From an uncultured delta proteobacterium (GTDB taxonomy: Bacteria; Myxococcota_A; UBA9160; JAFDET01): 64,000 nucleotides of DNA. Both the position numbers and the translations under genes were made by a program. Below, in pieces: positions 48,627 through 56,970 of this stretch. The stretch is from assembly GCA_947259215.1 (NCBI GenBank), contig CAMYLJ010000021.1:1-64000 (forward strand), read 5' to 3'. How positions within the stretch are numbered: position 1 is the first letter of the stretch; the number at the start of each line of letters is the position of its first letter. The notes under the pieces were generated by a model. That model saw only the letters and a program-made list of their open reading frames with translations, did no database searches and had not been told where the DNA came from.

Positions 48627-50609
48627 GTGAGGAGCCTTCTCGTGGCCGCAGCGTTGGCCCTGGCAGCCACGGGCGCCCGCGCCGAAGCGCCCGCCACGGC
48701 CGGCTGGGGCTGGACCGAGGGCGCCGCTGGCGGCGGCCGCTACTCACCCCTGGCCGACATCCACCGGGGCAACGTGGGGCGCCTGGAGCCCGTCTGGAGC
48801 TACCGCCACGGGGACGTCGCGCGCTCGCGCTGGCGCCCGGACGCCGTCAACCGCAGCACGGCCTTCGAGGCCACGCCGCTCGTGGTGGACGGCCGCCTGC
48901 TCTTCAGCACGCCCTTCAACCGGGTGATCGCGCTCGATCCGAAGACCGGCGCCGAGCTCTGGAGCTTCGATCCGGAGATCGACCGCAACCGCTTCTTCGC
49001 CAACATGCTGATCAGCCGCGGCGTCGCCTACTGGCACGATCCCGAGGCGCAGGGCTGGTGCACGCGCCGGGTGCTGCTGGCGACGCTCGACGCGCGGCTC
49101 ATCGCGCTGGATGCGGCCAGCGGGCGCCCCTGCGAGGCGTTCGGACGCGGCGGCGAGGTGGACCTGCTGGCGGGCCTCCCGAACGTGGCGGACTCCTGGG
49201 AGTACAACCTCACCTCTCCGCCGACGGTGGTGGGCGACGTCGTCGTCGTGGGGTCGTCGATCGCCGACACCCTCCGCCGCGTGGCGCCGCCGGGCGACGT
49301 GCGCGGCTACGACGTGCGCACGGGCGCCCTGCGCTGGACCTTCCGCACCATTCCCGCCCCGGGCGAGCCGGGCAGCGAGACCTGGGAGGACGGCAACGGT
49401 CGTGAGCGCTCCGGCGCCGCGAACGTCTGGTCCACCATCACGGCCGACCTCGAACGGGGCCAGGTCTTCCTGCCCGTGAGCACCCCGAGCCCGGACTTCT
49501 ACGGCGGCGACCGGCTGGGCGCGAACCTCTTCTCCGACAGCCTGGTGGCGCTCGACGCGGCCACGGGCGAGCGCCTCTGGCACTTCCAGACCGTCCACCA
49601 CGACATCTGGGACTACGACCTGCCGGCGCCCCCGATCCTGGTGCGCGTGCCCCACGCCGGGCGCGTCGTGGACGCCGTGGCGCTCCTCACGAAGACCTCG
49701 ATGCTCTTCCTGCTGGACCGCGAGACCGGCACGCCGATTCTTCCGGTGGAGGAGCGGCCGGTTCCGGCCTCCGACGTGCCGGGCGAGCGCGCCTGGCCGA
49801 CCCAGCCCTTCCCGACCCGACCGCCGCCGCTGTCGTCGCAGCGGATCGGCGAAGAGGATCTCTGGGACCTCGACCCGGAGCACCTCGCCGCGTGTCGCGA
49901 GTGGCTGGGACGCCTGCGCAACGAGGGCATCTACACACCGCCGAGTCTCGAAGGCAGCCTCGTGCACCCGTCCAACGGCGGTGGCGCCAACTGGTCGGGT
50001 GCGTCCTTCGATCCGGTGCGCGGACGCCTCTACGTGCCCGTCAACACCTGGGCACACATCGTCACGCTGAAGCCCGTCTGGGGCGGCGAAGGCAACCTGG
50101 AGCGCCGGGGCGCGCGCCCGATGCGCGGCTACCTGCGCGCGGCCTGGTACCTGCTCACGGGACGGGGCACCGGGCTCCGCTATCAGACCCATCCCCTCAC
50201 CGGCCGTGTTTCGTTCAACCGCGACGGCGTTCCCTGCCTGGCGCCGCCCTGGGGCGAGCTGGTGGCCGTGGATCTCGCGGAGGGGAGCATCCGCTGGCGG
50301 GCTCCGGCCGGCGAAGAGAACGGCGTGGAGGGCCTCTTCGGCTACGGGCCGGCCCTGGCCACCGCGGGCGGACTCGTCTTCCACGCCGGCACCCGCGACC
50401 TCCACCTGCGGGCCCACGATGCCGACACCGGCGCGCTCCTCGCCCGCTTCCCGCTCCCGGCCGGGCTCCACGCCGGCCCGATCAGCTACAAGCTCGAGCC
50501 CGGCGGGCGTCAGTTCCTGGTGGTCGCGCCCGGCGGGCACGTGGGCCTGCGCTCCGAGCCCGGCGACTGGATCCTGGCCTACGCCCTGCCGGCTCAAGCG
50601 GACCCCTGA
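48627..50609 (+). CDS. PQQ-dependent dehydrogenase, glucose-dehydrogenase-like
   Basis: A 660-residue periplasmic quinoprotein. A signal peptide (MRSLLVAAALALAATGARA) is followed directly by the propeller (GGGRYSPLADI, VVDGRLLFSTPFNRVIALDP, DGRGYDVRTGALRW-like blades). The catalytic Asp lies in HHDIWDYDLPAPP, the motif of the membrane glucose dehydrogenase/GDH-B-like group, but the N-terminal five-helix anchor of that enzyme is missing. The same WDYD pattern marks lanthanide methanol dehydrogenases, but in this group it is usual and does not prove lanthanide use. No cytochrome is fused; the small cytochrome at 45894 or a membrane acceptor may serve. GTG 48627 with GGAGGT upstream. A membrane-protein gene follows 34 bases later. 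Confidence 0.88.
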   Translation: MRSLLVAAALALAATGARAEAPATAGWGWTEGAAGGGRYSPLADIHRGNVGRLEPVWSYRHGDVARSRWRPDAVNRSTAFEATPLVVDGRLLFSTPFNRVIALDPKTGAELWSFDPEIDRNRFFANMLISRGVAYWHDPEAQGWCTRRVLLATLDARLIALDAASGRPCEAFGRGGEVDLLAGLPNVADSWEYNLTSPPTVVGDVVVVGSSIADTLRRVAPPGDVRGYDVRTGALRWTFRTIPAPGEPGSETWEDGNGRERSGAANVWSTITADLERGQVFLPVSTPSPDFYGGDRLGANLFSDSLVALDAATGERLWHFQTVHHDIWDYDLPAPPILVRVPHAGRVVDAVALLTKTSMLFLLDRETGTPILPVEERPVPASDVPGERAWPTQPFPTRPPPLSSQRIGEEDLWDLDPEHLAACREWLGRLRNEGIYTPPSLEGSLVHPSNGGGANWSGASFDPVRGRLYVPVNTWAHIVTLKPVWGGEGNLERRGARPMRGYLRAAWYLLTGRGTGLRYQTHPLTGRVSFNRDGVPCLAPPWGELVAVDLAEGSIRWRAPAGEENGVEGLFGYGPALATAGGLVFHAGTRDLHLRAHDADTGALLARFPLPAGLHAGPISYKLEPGGRQFLVVAPGGHVGLRSEPGDWILAYALPAQADP

Positions 50610-50643
50610 GGCGGTCGATCCGGCGTCCGGGGGATCGAGCCGC

Positions 50644-51399
50644 GTGCGCATCCTGACCATCGCATCGCTCGTGTGTCTGGTGGTCGTGGGCGCCGGCGTC
50701 GGAATCCGTCTCCTGGGGCTGGCCCGCCGCACGCGCCAGGCCCCCGAGCTCTGCGCCGGACTCGGCCTCGTGCTCCTCATCCTGGTGGGGGGCCCCTTCG
50801 CGGGGGTCGGCCGCCTGCCCGGCTGGGTCGGCACCGCTGCGGGCGACGCCTTCTTCGCGACCGGAATGCTGCTGACCGCGGCGGGGATCATCTGCCTCTA
50901 CGCGTTCACGTGGCGGGTCTTCCGACCCGACTCGCGGCTGGCGCTGGCCGGCGTGGTGCTGGCCAGCGGCTTCGCGCTCTGGCGCTGCCTGGCGCTCACG
51001 CGCGCGACGGCCGGACTGACCTCCGCGGCGGAGATCCTCCCGATCGCCCGCCCCTACGCGTTCACGATCACGACCGTCCTGGCGGGTGCCTTCCTGTGGA
51101 CGGCGGTGGAGTCGCTGCTCTACTGGCGGCCGCTGCGACGCCGGCTGGCCCTGGGTCTCGCCGATCCCGTGGTGGTGAATCGCGTCGGGCTGTGGGGCGT
51201 ATCCGGCCTGGCGGTGGCCGGGATGGTCTTCCAGATCGGGGTCCGCGCGCAAAGCGGCGGACTCGTGCTGCACGACCCCGTGGCGCTCGCGACGACGGCC
51301 TGCGCGGCCGTCGTGGTGGGAACCGCCTGGTGGCTGGCCTTCCTGCCGCCGGCCGCCTACCTGGCCCGGGTGCGCCGCCGCGCGCAGGCGCGCGCCTGA
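50644..51399 (+). CDS. Seven-helix membrane protein, unknown
   Basis: A 251-residue protein from GTG 50644 with about seven helices (ILTIASLVCLVVVGAGVGIR; ELCAGLGLVLLILVGGPFAG; AGDAFFATGMLLTAAGIICL; LATTACAAVVVGTAWWLAFL). The topology resembles the N-terminal sensor halves of the two kinases in this window but without a kinase domain. It follows the PQQ dehydrogenase by 34 bases, so an electron-acceptor or regulatory role is possible but unsupported. No conserved His pair for heme was obvious. Confidence 0.7.
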   Translation: MRILTIASLVCLVVVGAGVGIRLLGLARRTRQAPELCAGLGLVLLILVGGPFAGVGRLPGWVGTAAGDAFFATGMLLTAAGIICLYAFTWRVFRPDSRLALAGVVLASGFALWRCLALTRATAGLTSAAEILPIARPYAFTITTVLAGAFLWTAVESLLYWRPLRRRLALGLADPVVVNRVGLWGVSGLAVAGMVFQIGVRAQSGGLVLHDPVALATTACAAVVVGTAWWLAFLPPAAYLARVRRRAQARA

Positions 51400-51405
51400 G
51401 GCGCG

Positions 51406-51606
51406 CTACTCCGGGCGTTCCGGCATCAGGACCCACAGCAGCAGGTAGAAGAGCACCCCCGAGAAGGCGGTCGCCACGGAGAGCACCACGTAGAGCACCC
51501 GCACCAGGGTGGGATCCCAGCCCAGCCACTCCGCCAGACCGCCACACACGCCGGCGATGATGCGATTGTCGCGGGACCGCTGAAGGCCCTTCTGCGCTTT
51601 GGCCAC
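51406..51606 (-). CDS. PspC-domain membrane protein
   Basis: A 66-residue protein: RSRDNRIIAGVCGGLAEWLG and DPTLVRVLYVVLSV, then LFYLLLWVLMPERPE. The GVCGGLAxxxxxDPxxVR motif plus one or two helices defines the PspC domain, linked to envelope stress. GTG 51606 is chosen because AAGGAGG lies 5 bases upstream; the frame extends to 51660 without support. It is a stand-alone gene without PspA or PspB nearby. Confidence 0.92.
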   Translation of the reverse strand: MAKAQKGLQRSRDNRIIAGVCGGLAEWLGWDPTLVRVLYVVLSVATAFSGVLFYLLLWVLMPERPE

Positions 51607-51681
51607 GAGTCCTCCTTTCTTTTGGAACGATGATACGCGCGCGGAGCCCGTTCGGTTCACGCGCCCCGACGTGCGGCCTTC

Positions 51682-52581
51682 CTAGCGGAACCAGCCGTCG
51701 CGTTCGTCGAGGCCCTGCTGGATCAGCCCGCGGATGGCGTCCTTCACCACCTCCACCTGCTGCTCGATGCGGGCGTCGTCGTCGTGGGGGTCGCCCTCGA
51801 ATTCGAGGGGCTCGCCGAAGTGGAGGCGGAACTTCACGGGAAGCGGGATCGCCGCCAGGGGACCGAGCCAGGGAAAGGTCAAGGTGATGGGCAGTGCCGG
51901 CGCGCCGATGAGCTTCCCGAGCCAGCCCACCCGGGCCAGGGCCGGGGACTGCTCCTCGGCGCCGACGATCCCGACCGGGACGATGGGCGTCCGGGTCTCC
52001 AGCGCGAGGCGCAGGAAGCCCAGGCCGAAGCGCTGGAGCTGGTAGCGCTTCGAGTAGGGCTTCATGAAGCCGCGCTCACCCTCCGGGAAGACCATGATGG
52101 CCTCCTCGCGCTCGAGGAGCTGCGCGCAGTTGCGCGGGGTTCCCACGACCGAGCCGAAGCGATGCATGAACACGTTGAAGAACGGGATGCGCGGCAGGTA
52201 GTACTCGCCCATGCCGCGGACCATCCGCGGCGGCTCGTGGTCGAAGAAGAGCGAGCCGGCCAGCATGGCCCCGTCGAAGGCGAAGGTGTTCCCGGCGTGA
52301 TTGCCGATCAGGAGCACCCGTCCTTCGGGCACGCGCTCCAGGCCCGAGGCTTCGACCCGCAGCCAGTAGCGGTACACCATGCCGAGGGTGAGGAGGAGCG
52401 AGTGGCCCCACTCGGGGTCGAACCCGAAGGGGTCGTAGCCGTACTCGTTCAGGCGCGTGGGGATCCGGGCCAGGCGCTCGTCCACGTCGGCGCGCAGCGA
52501 GCGCAACGGCTCGGGGAGCGGCCAGCGCCATCCGCGCGGCCGTCGCTCGGCGGGGCGTGCCACGAGGGCGCGTTCGCTCAC
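51682..52581 (-). CDS. PlsC-type lysophospholipid acyltransferase
   Basis: A 299-residue acyltransferase. The catalytic His95 lies in LLIGNHAGNTFAFD; the His-Asp spacing is seven residues, longer than the classical four, as in the diacylglycerol-acyltransferase-like branch. FPEGERGFMKPYSKRYQLQR is the phosphate-binding block and PIVPVGIVGAEEQSP the third motif. It probably acylates a lysolipid or related acceptor at the inner membrane. GTG 52581 overlaps the stop of the dienelactone hydrolase gene (GTGA), so the two are expressed together. Confidence 0.9.
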   Translation of the reverse strand: MSERALVARPAERRPRGWRWPLPEPLRSLRADVDERLARIPTRLNEYGYDPFGFDPEWGHSLLLTLGMVYRYWLRVEASGLERVPEGRVLLIGNHAGNTFAFDGAMLAGSLFFDHEPPRMVRGMGEYYLPRIPFFNVFMHRFGSVVGTPRNCAQLLEREEAIMVFPEGERGFMKPYSKRYQLQRFGLGFLRLALETRTPIVPVGIVGAEEQSPALARVGWLGKLIGAPALPITLTFPWLGPLAAIPLPVKFRLHFGEPLEFEGDPHDDDARIEQQVEVVKDAIRGLIQQGLDERDGWFR

Positions 52582-53255
52582 GCCAGCTCGGCCCGGAAGA
52601 AGTTCACGGTGGCCCGCCAGGCCGCCGCCGCGGCCTCCGCGTCGTAGACGTCGGGCCGCGTGTCGTTGAAGAAGGCGTGATCCGCCTGGTCGAAGATCGT
52701 GAAGTCCGTGCGCACGCCGGCGTCCTGGAGTTCGTGCTCCAGCTTGCGCGCCGCCTCCGGCGGCACGAACTCGTCCTTGCCTGCAAAGACACCGAGCACG
52801 GCCGCGCGCAGACCCGAGAGATCGAGGGTCACGTTCGGATGCACGCCGTAGTAGTCGGCCACCGCCCCGATCCGCGGGTCGAGGGTGGCGGCGTAGAGCG
52901 CGAGCTGGCCGCCCATGCAGAAGCCGACGACGCCCACCCGACCGCCGTCCACCGCGGGGTGGCCGAGCAGCGCGTCCACGGCGCCGCCCAGGTCCCGCGC
53001 AGCGCGCGGGATCTGGAGGTCCAGCATCAGCCGGCCGGCGGCGTCGGGGTCGCTGGTGCGCTCGCCGTGATACAGGTCCGGCGCCAGCGCGACGAAGCCC
53101 TCGCGTGCCAGGCGGTCACAGACGTCGCGGATGTGGTCGACGAGCCCCCACCACTCCTGGATCACCAGGACGCCCGGCCCGCGGCCGCTGGCGGGAACGG
53201 CCAGGTGACCCGCGATGCGGTCGCTCCCGCTGGTGAACTCGAAGTCGCTGCCCAT
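52578..53255 (-). CDS. Dienelactone hydrolase family protein
   Basis: A 225-residue alpha/beta hydrolase. Cys113 in GVVGFCMGGQLALYAA is the nucleophile, with Glu34 (IQEWWGL), an Asp near 165 and His in DQADHAFFND completing the DLH active site. The family opens enol-lactones in aromatic degradation, but many members act on other esters. No chlorocatechol or protocatechuate genes are present. Its stop overlaps the acyltransferase start by four bases. Confidence 0.92.
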   Translation of the reverse strand: MGSDFEFTSGSDRIAGHLAVPASGRGPGVLVIQEWWGLVDHIRDVCDRLAREGFVALAPDLYHGERTSDPDAAGRLMLDLQIPRAARDLGGAVDALLGHPAVDGGRVGVVGFCMGGQLALYAATLDPRIGAVADYYGVHPNVTLDLSGLRAAVLGVFAGKDEFVPPEAARKLEHELQDAGVRTDFTIFDQADHAFFNDTRPDVYDAEAAAAAWRATVNFFRAELA

Positions 53256-53352
53256 GCGTCCGCTCTCCCTCGACGGAGCGGAGCATACCGGATCGCCGCG
53301 GCCGCCGAGCCGGCGCCCACGGCCGCTCCTCGCGAGGCGCTAGACTTCGCCC

Positions 53353-54576
53353 ATGCCCGCCGCCGAGCCCGCGCCCCCCCACGGCCGGCTGCGTCTGGCG
53401 GCGGACGCGGTGCCCGAACGCGTGCGCGGCGTGCTGGCGCGGCTCCGCGAGAGCTCCCACGAGGCCTGGCTGGTGGGCGGCTGCGTCCGGGACCTGGCGC
53501 GGGGCGAGCCGGTCCACGACTTCGACATCGCCACCGCCGCGCCGCCGGAGACCGTGTTGGCGCTCTTCCCGCACGCGGTACCCATCGGACTGCGCTTTGG
53601 GACCGTGATGATCCCGCACCGCGACGGTCCCCTGGACGTCACGAGCTACCGGGGGGCGAGCCTGGAGGAGGATCTGGCGCATCGCGACCTCAGCGTGAAT
53701 GCCATGGCGTGGGACCCGGAGAGCGACGTCCTACGCGATCCGTTCGAGGGGCTGGCCGACCTGCGCGGAGGCACGCTGCGCGCCGTGGGCTCGGCCCGCG
53801 AGCGGCTGGCCGAAGACCCGTTGCGTGCGGTCCGCATCGCACGCCTCGTCGCGCAGCTGGGATTCGCGCTGCACCCGGATCTCGAGCCGGCGATTCGCGA
53901 GGGGCGGGGCGGCACCCGGCGCATGGCGCGGGAGCGGGTGCGGCGCGAGCTCGAGGCGCTGCTGCTGGCGGAGCACGCCGGAGACGGACTCGAGCTGCTG
54001 CGGCGAACCGGAATCGAGGCGGATCTCGCGCCCGGCACCGCGGCCGACGCCCCGGCCGTCGTGGACCGACTGCCCCGCGAGCTGGCCGACCGCCTGGCGG
54101 GCTGGCTGCGCGAGACCGACGCCGAGACCACCTTGCGCCGGCTGCGCTTCCCCCACGCGCTGGCGGCCCGCGTGGGACGCCGCGTGCGCCTACACCCGCT
54201 GGACCTGCAGGCCGACCCGGCTCGCCCGGGCGAGGTGCGCCGGCTGCTGAAGCGCTGCGGTGACGAAGGCATGGGGCCGCTCGTGCGCCTGCGCGCGGCC
54301 GAGCTCGACGTTCGCGGTGCGAGCGCGGACGACCCGGTGCGGGCGCGACTGCGCGCGCTCGAGGGCGCCGCGCGGGCCCTGGTCGAACGCGGAACGCTGG
54401 CGCTCGGCCGTCGCGACCTGGCCGTCGACGGAAGCGCCGCCATGGCCATCCTGGACTGCGGCCCGGGCCGGCGCGTGGGGCAGGCGCTCGAGTACCTGAC
54501 CGAGCGCGTGCTCGACGACCCGGCCTGCAACACGCCCGAGCGGCTGGAGGCGTTGCTGCGCGAGTGGGCGGAGTGA
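53353..54576 (+). CDS. cca: CCA-adding enzyme / poly(A) polymerase family (class II nucleotidyltransferase)
   Basis: A 407-residue tRNA nucleotidyltransferase. The nucleotidyltransferase core has AWLVGGCVRDLARGEPVHDF and DIATAA with the metal Asp pair, then YRGASLEEDLAHRDLSVNAMAWD, DPFEGLADLRGGTLRAVG and the nucleotide-selecting region EDPLRAVRIARLVAQLGF. The C-terminal helical half is long and Arg-rich. The tRNA-Lys gene in this window lacks an encoded CCA, so such an enzyme is needed. Whether it adds CCA, A only or poly(A) cannot be decided here. The stop overlaps the next start as GTGA. Confidence 0.88.
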   Translation: MPAAEPAPPHGRLRLAADAVPERVRGVLARLRESSHEAWLVGGCVRDLARGEPVHDFDIATAAPPETVLALFPHAVPIGLRFGTVMIPHRDGPLDVTSYRGASLEEDLAHRDLSVNAMAWDPESDVLRDPFEGLADLRGGTLRAVGSARERLAEDPLRAVRIARLVAQLGFALHPDLEPAIREGRGGTRRMARERVRRELEALLLAEHAGDGLELLRRTGIEADLAPGTAADAPAVVDRLPRELADRLAGWLRETDAETTLRRLRFPHALAARVGRRVRLHPLDLQADPARPGEVRRLLKRCGDEGMGPLVRLRAAELDVRGASADDPVRARLRALEGAARALVERGTLALGRRDLAVDGSAAMAILDCGPGRRVGQALEYLTERVLDDPACNTPERLEALLREWAE

Positions 54577-55205
54577 GGGCGGTCGCGGGCATCGCGCTGG
54601 TGACCGCACTGCTGGCGCTCGCGTGCGCGACCCGGAGCGATCCGTGGAGCTACCGCCTGGCCGGCGGCGGCGCCCACTGGACCAGCGGCGCCGACGATCC
54701 GCTGCTCGTCTCCCTGAGCGAGCGCTACCCGGCGTTCTTCGAGGTGATGCTCGACCCGGGCCAGACGCGCGAGCCGGACCTGCGGCCCCTGCGCCACGAC
54801 CTCGAGCGCGAGCCCGTCGACCAGGGCAACTACGACGCCCTGAACGCGGTCGCGATGGGCTACTTCGAGCTCAACTGGCGCGCGGCCGAGTCCCCCGGCG
54901 GCAACACCTACTTCGCCGATTCCTTCCGGGCCGCCAAGCTCCTGTCGCTGCCCTGGCGCGCCTACGGCCTGGTGGACGACGGCCAGCTGCGCGACGCGAT
55001 CCTGGACTTCTTCGAGGACGCGGCGTCGGGCGACAAGCCAGGCACGGCGGCCACCGCGCCGCGCCTGGCCGGCATCGTCGCCTCGCTCGAGGCGAAGGAG
55101 CAGCGCCCGGATCGCCGGGCCCGCATCCACGCGCTGGCGGAGGAGCTGCGCCAGCGGGCCGAACGCCAGCGCGCCGAAGCAGAAGCCGAGAACGCCGCGC
55201 CCTAG
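54573..55205 (+). CDS. Predicted lipoprotein, unknown
   Basis: A 210-residue protein starting at GTG 54573, inside the cca stop (GTGA). The N-terminus RAVAGIALVTALLALACATR carries a lipobox LALAC, so the mature form is lipid-anchored. The rest is helical with WTSGADDPLLVSLSERYPAF, GNYDALNAVAMGYFELNWRA and ARIHALAEELRQRAERQR near the end. No family recognised. lysA follows after an 81-base gap containing the palindrome TCGCTCGCGAGCGA (55216-55229). Confidence 0.7.
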   Translation: MRAVAGIALVTALLALACATRSDPWSYRLAGGGAHWTSGADDPLLVSLSERYPAFFEVMLDPGQTREPDLRPLRHDLEREPVDQGNYDALNAVAMGYFELNWRAAESPGGNTYFADSFRAAKLLSLPWRAYGLVDDGQLRDAILDFFEDAASGDKPGTAATAPRLAGIVASLEAKEQRPDRRARIHALAEELRQRAERQRAEAEAENAAP

Positions 55206-55286
55206 CCCCTCGACCTCGCTCGCGAGCGACGTGGCGTCGACGCGATGCTCCGGGGTGGTTCGGGCCGTGTGCTACCGTCCGCCGCC

Positions 55287-56519
55287 ATGAATCGGCCGGA
55301 CGCCCGCCTGCTGACGCGCATCGCCGCCGAGCACGGCACGCCCTGCTACGTCTACGACGCCGACGCGATCCGCGAACGCCTGCGCAGCCTGCAGGCATTC
55401 GACGTGGTGCGCTACGCCCAGAAGGCCAGCTCCAACATCCACCTGCTCGGCCTCGTGCGCGAGGAGGGCGCGTTCGTGGACGCCGTATCGCGGGGCGAGC
55501 TCGAACGCGCGTTGCGCGCGGGTTTCCAGCCGGGCCGCGATCCCGCGGAGATCGTGTACTGCGCCGATCTGATCGACGAGCCCACCCTGGAGCGGGTGAT
55601 CGAGCTCGACATCCCGGTGAACGCCGGCTCGACCGACATGCTCGACCAGCTGGGCCACGCGCGGAAGGGCCACCCGGTCTGGCTGCGCATCAATCCGGGC
55701 TTCGGCCACGGCCACAGCCGCAAGACCAACACCGGCGGCGACGCCAGCAAGCACGGCATCTGGTACGAGTCCCTGGACGAGGCGCTCGCCCGCCTGGACG
55801 CCCACGAGCTCGAACTCCAGGCCCTCCACATGCACATCGGTTCGGGCACGGACTTCGACCACCTGAAGCAGGTGTGCGACGCCATGGTGGCGCAGGTGCG
55901 CGCCGCGAGCCGGGACATCGGCACCATCTCGGGCGGCGGCGGCCTGCCGGTCGCCTACCGCAAGGGCGACGCCACCCTCGACGTAGACGAGCTCTACCGG
56001 CTCTGGGACGAGGCACGCGGACGCATCCAGGACCTGGTAGGCCACGACGTGACCCTCGAGATCGAGCCCGGCCGCTACGTCACCGCCGAGGCCGGCGTGC
56101 TGCTGGCCCGGGTGCGGGCGGTGAAGGACCAGGGCAAGAACCGCTTCTGGATCGTCGACGCCGGCTTCAACGATCTGGTGCGCCCGGCCATGTACGGGAG
56201 CTACCACGCGCTCTCGCTGCTCCAGGACGAAGACTGGGTGGAGGGGCCGACCCAGCCCACGGTGGTGGGCGGACCGTTGTGCGAATCCGGCGACGTCTTC
56301 ACCCAGGAAGAAGGCGGCATCGTCGCGCCACGCCCGCTGCCCGAAGCGAAGGTCGGTGACCTGGTCGTGATCCACCACGCGGGCGCCTACGCCGCGGCCA
56401 TGGCCAGCAACTACAACACCCGCCCTCTGGCACCGGAGGTGCTGGTGGAGGGCGGCGAGCCGCGGCTCATCCGGCGCCGCCAGGAGCTCGAGGACCTGCT
56501 GGCGCTCGAGGACGTCTAG
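55287..56519 (+). CDS. lysA: Diaminopimelate decarboxylase-type PLP enzyme
   Basis: A 410-residue fold-type III PLP decarboxylase. Landmarks: PLP lysine Lys46 in RYAQKASSNIHLL, HMHIGSGTDFDHL, SGGGGLPVAYRKGDA, EIEPGRYVTAEAGVLLARV, the dimer-contributed Cys in VVGGPLCESGDVF and YAAAMASNYNTRPLAPEVLV. The family makes lysine from meso-DAP; a specificity shift to carboxynorspermidine or ornithine cannot be excluded, but the ending is LysA-like. ATG 55287. The stop overlaps the stop of the convergent NfeD-like gene by two bases. Confidence 0.92.
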   Translation: MNRPDARLLTRIAAEHGTPCYVYDADAIRERLRSLQAFDVVRYAQKASSNIHLLGLVREEGAFVDAVSRGELERALRAGFQPGRDPAEIVYCADLIDEPTLERVIELDIPVNAGSTDMLDQLGHARKGHPVWLRINPGFGHGHSRKTNTGGDASKHGIWYESLDEALARLDAHELELQALHMHIGSGTDFDHLKQVCDAMVAQVRAASRDIGTISGGGGLPVAYRKGDATLDVDELYRLWDEARGRIQDLVGHDVTLEIEPGRYVTAEAGVLLARVRAVKDQGKNRFWIVDAGFNDLVRPAMYGSYHALSLLQDEDWVEGPTQPTVVGGPLCESGDVFTQEEGGIVAPRPLPEAKVGDLVVIHHAGAYAAAMASNYNTRPLAPEVLVEGGEPRLIRRRQELEDLLALEDV

Positions 56520-56896
56520 CTCTCGGGACGCACGCGCAGGGTGAGGCCGCGCACCTCCAGCACGGTCACCGAGACGCCCTCCCCCACCGGCGCCAGCTCG
56601 CGCTCCGTCACGGCCCGCCAGAGCTCGCCCTCGATGCGCACGCGCCCTTCCGGCGCCAGCGCGTCCACCACCGTTGCGCTCCGCCCCAGGAGGCTCTCGT
56701 GACCGGCTCGGTGGGGCGACTCCAGCGCGCGGCGCGCGTACGGGAACAGCACGGCGTCCTTCACGAAGAGCAGCGCGATCACGCTCAGCGCCGCCCAGCC
56801 CGGCAGCCCGAAGTGCGACCAGGCGACGCCCACCACCGCGCCTCCCACGAGGTAACCCGGGAGCTGTGCCAGCCAGTAGCGCATGGGAACGCTCAT
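56516..56896 (-). CDS. NfeD-like membrane protein
   Basis: A 126-residue protein: two N-terminal helices (YLVGGAVVGVAWSHFGLPGW; ALSVIALLFVKDAVLFPYA), then a small beta domain with LLGRSATVVDALAPEGRVRI and EGELWRAV, the OB-fold core of NfeD proteins. NfeD partners membrane stomatin-type proteins; no stomatin gene is next to it. It converges with lysA and is divergent from the amine oxidase. Confidence 0.85.
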   Translation of the reverse strand: MSVPMRYWLAQLPGYLVGGAVVGVAWSHFGLPGWAALSVIALLFVKDAVLFPYARRALESPHRAGHESLLGRSATVVDALAPEGRVRIEGELWRAVTERELAPVGEGVSVTVLEVRGLTLRVRPES

Positions 56897-56970
56897 GGTC
56901 CCTAGCGTACCGCCTGGCGGCGATCCGGCCCGGCCTCAACCCGGGGCCCCGGGAAGCCGCAACGAGCGGC

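Noticed and set aside
49590-49640. WDYD in the second PQQ enzyme as evidence of lanthanide use
   Set aside because: That residue pattern is ordinary in glucose-dehydrogenase-like quinoproteins, so it does not identify the metal.
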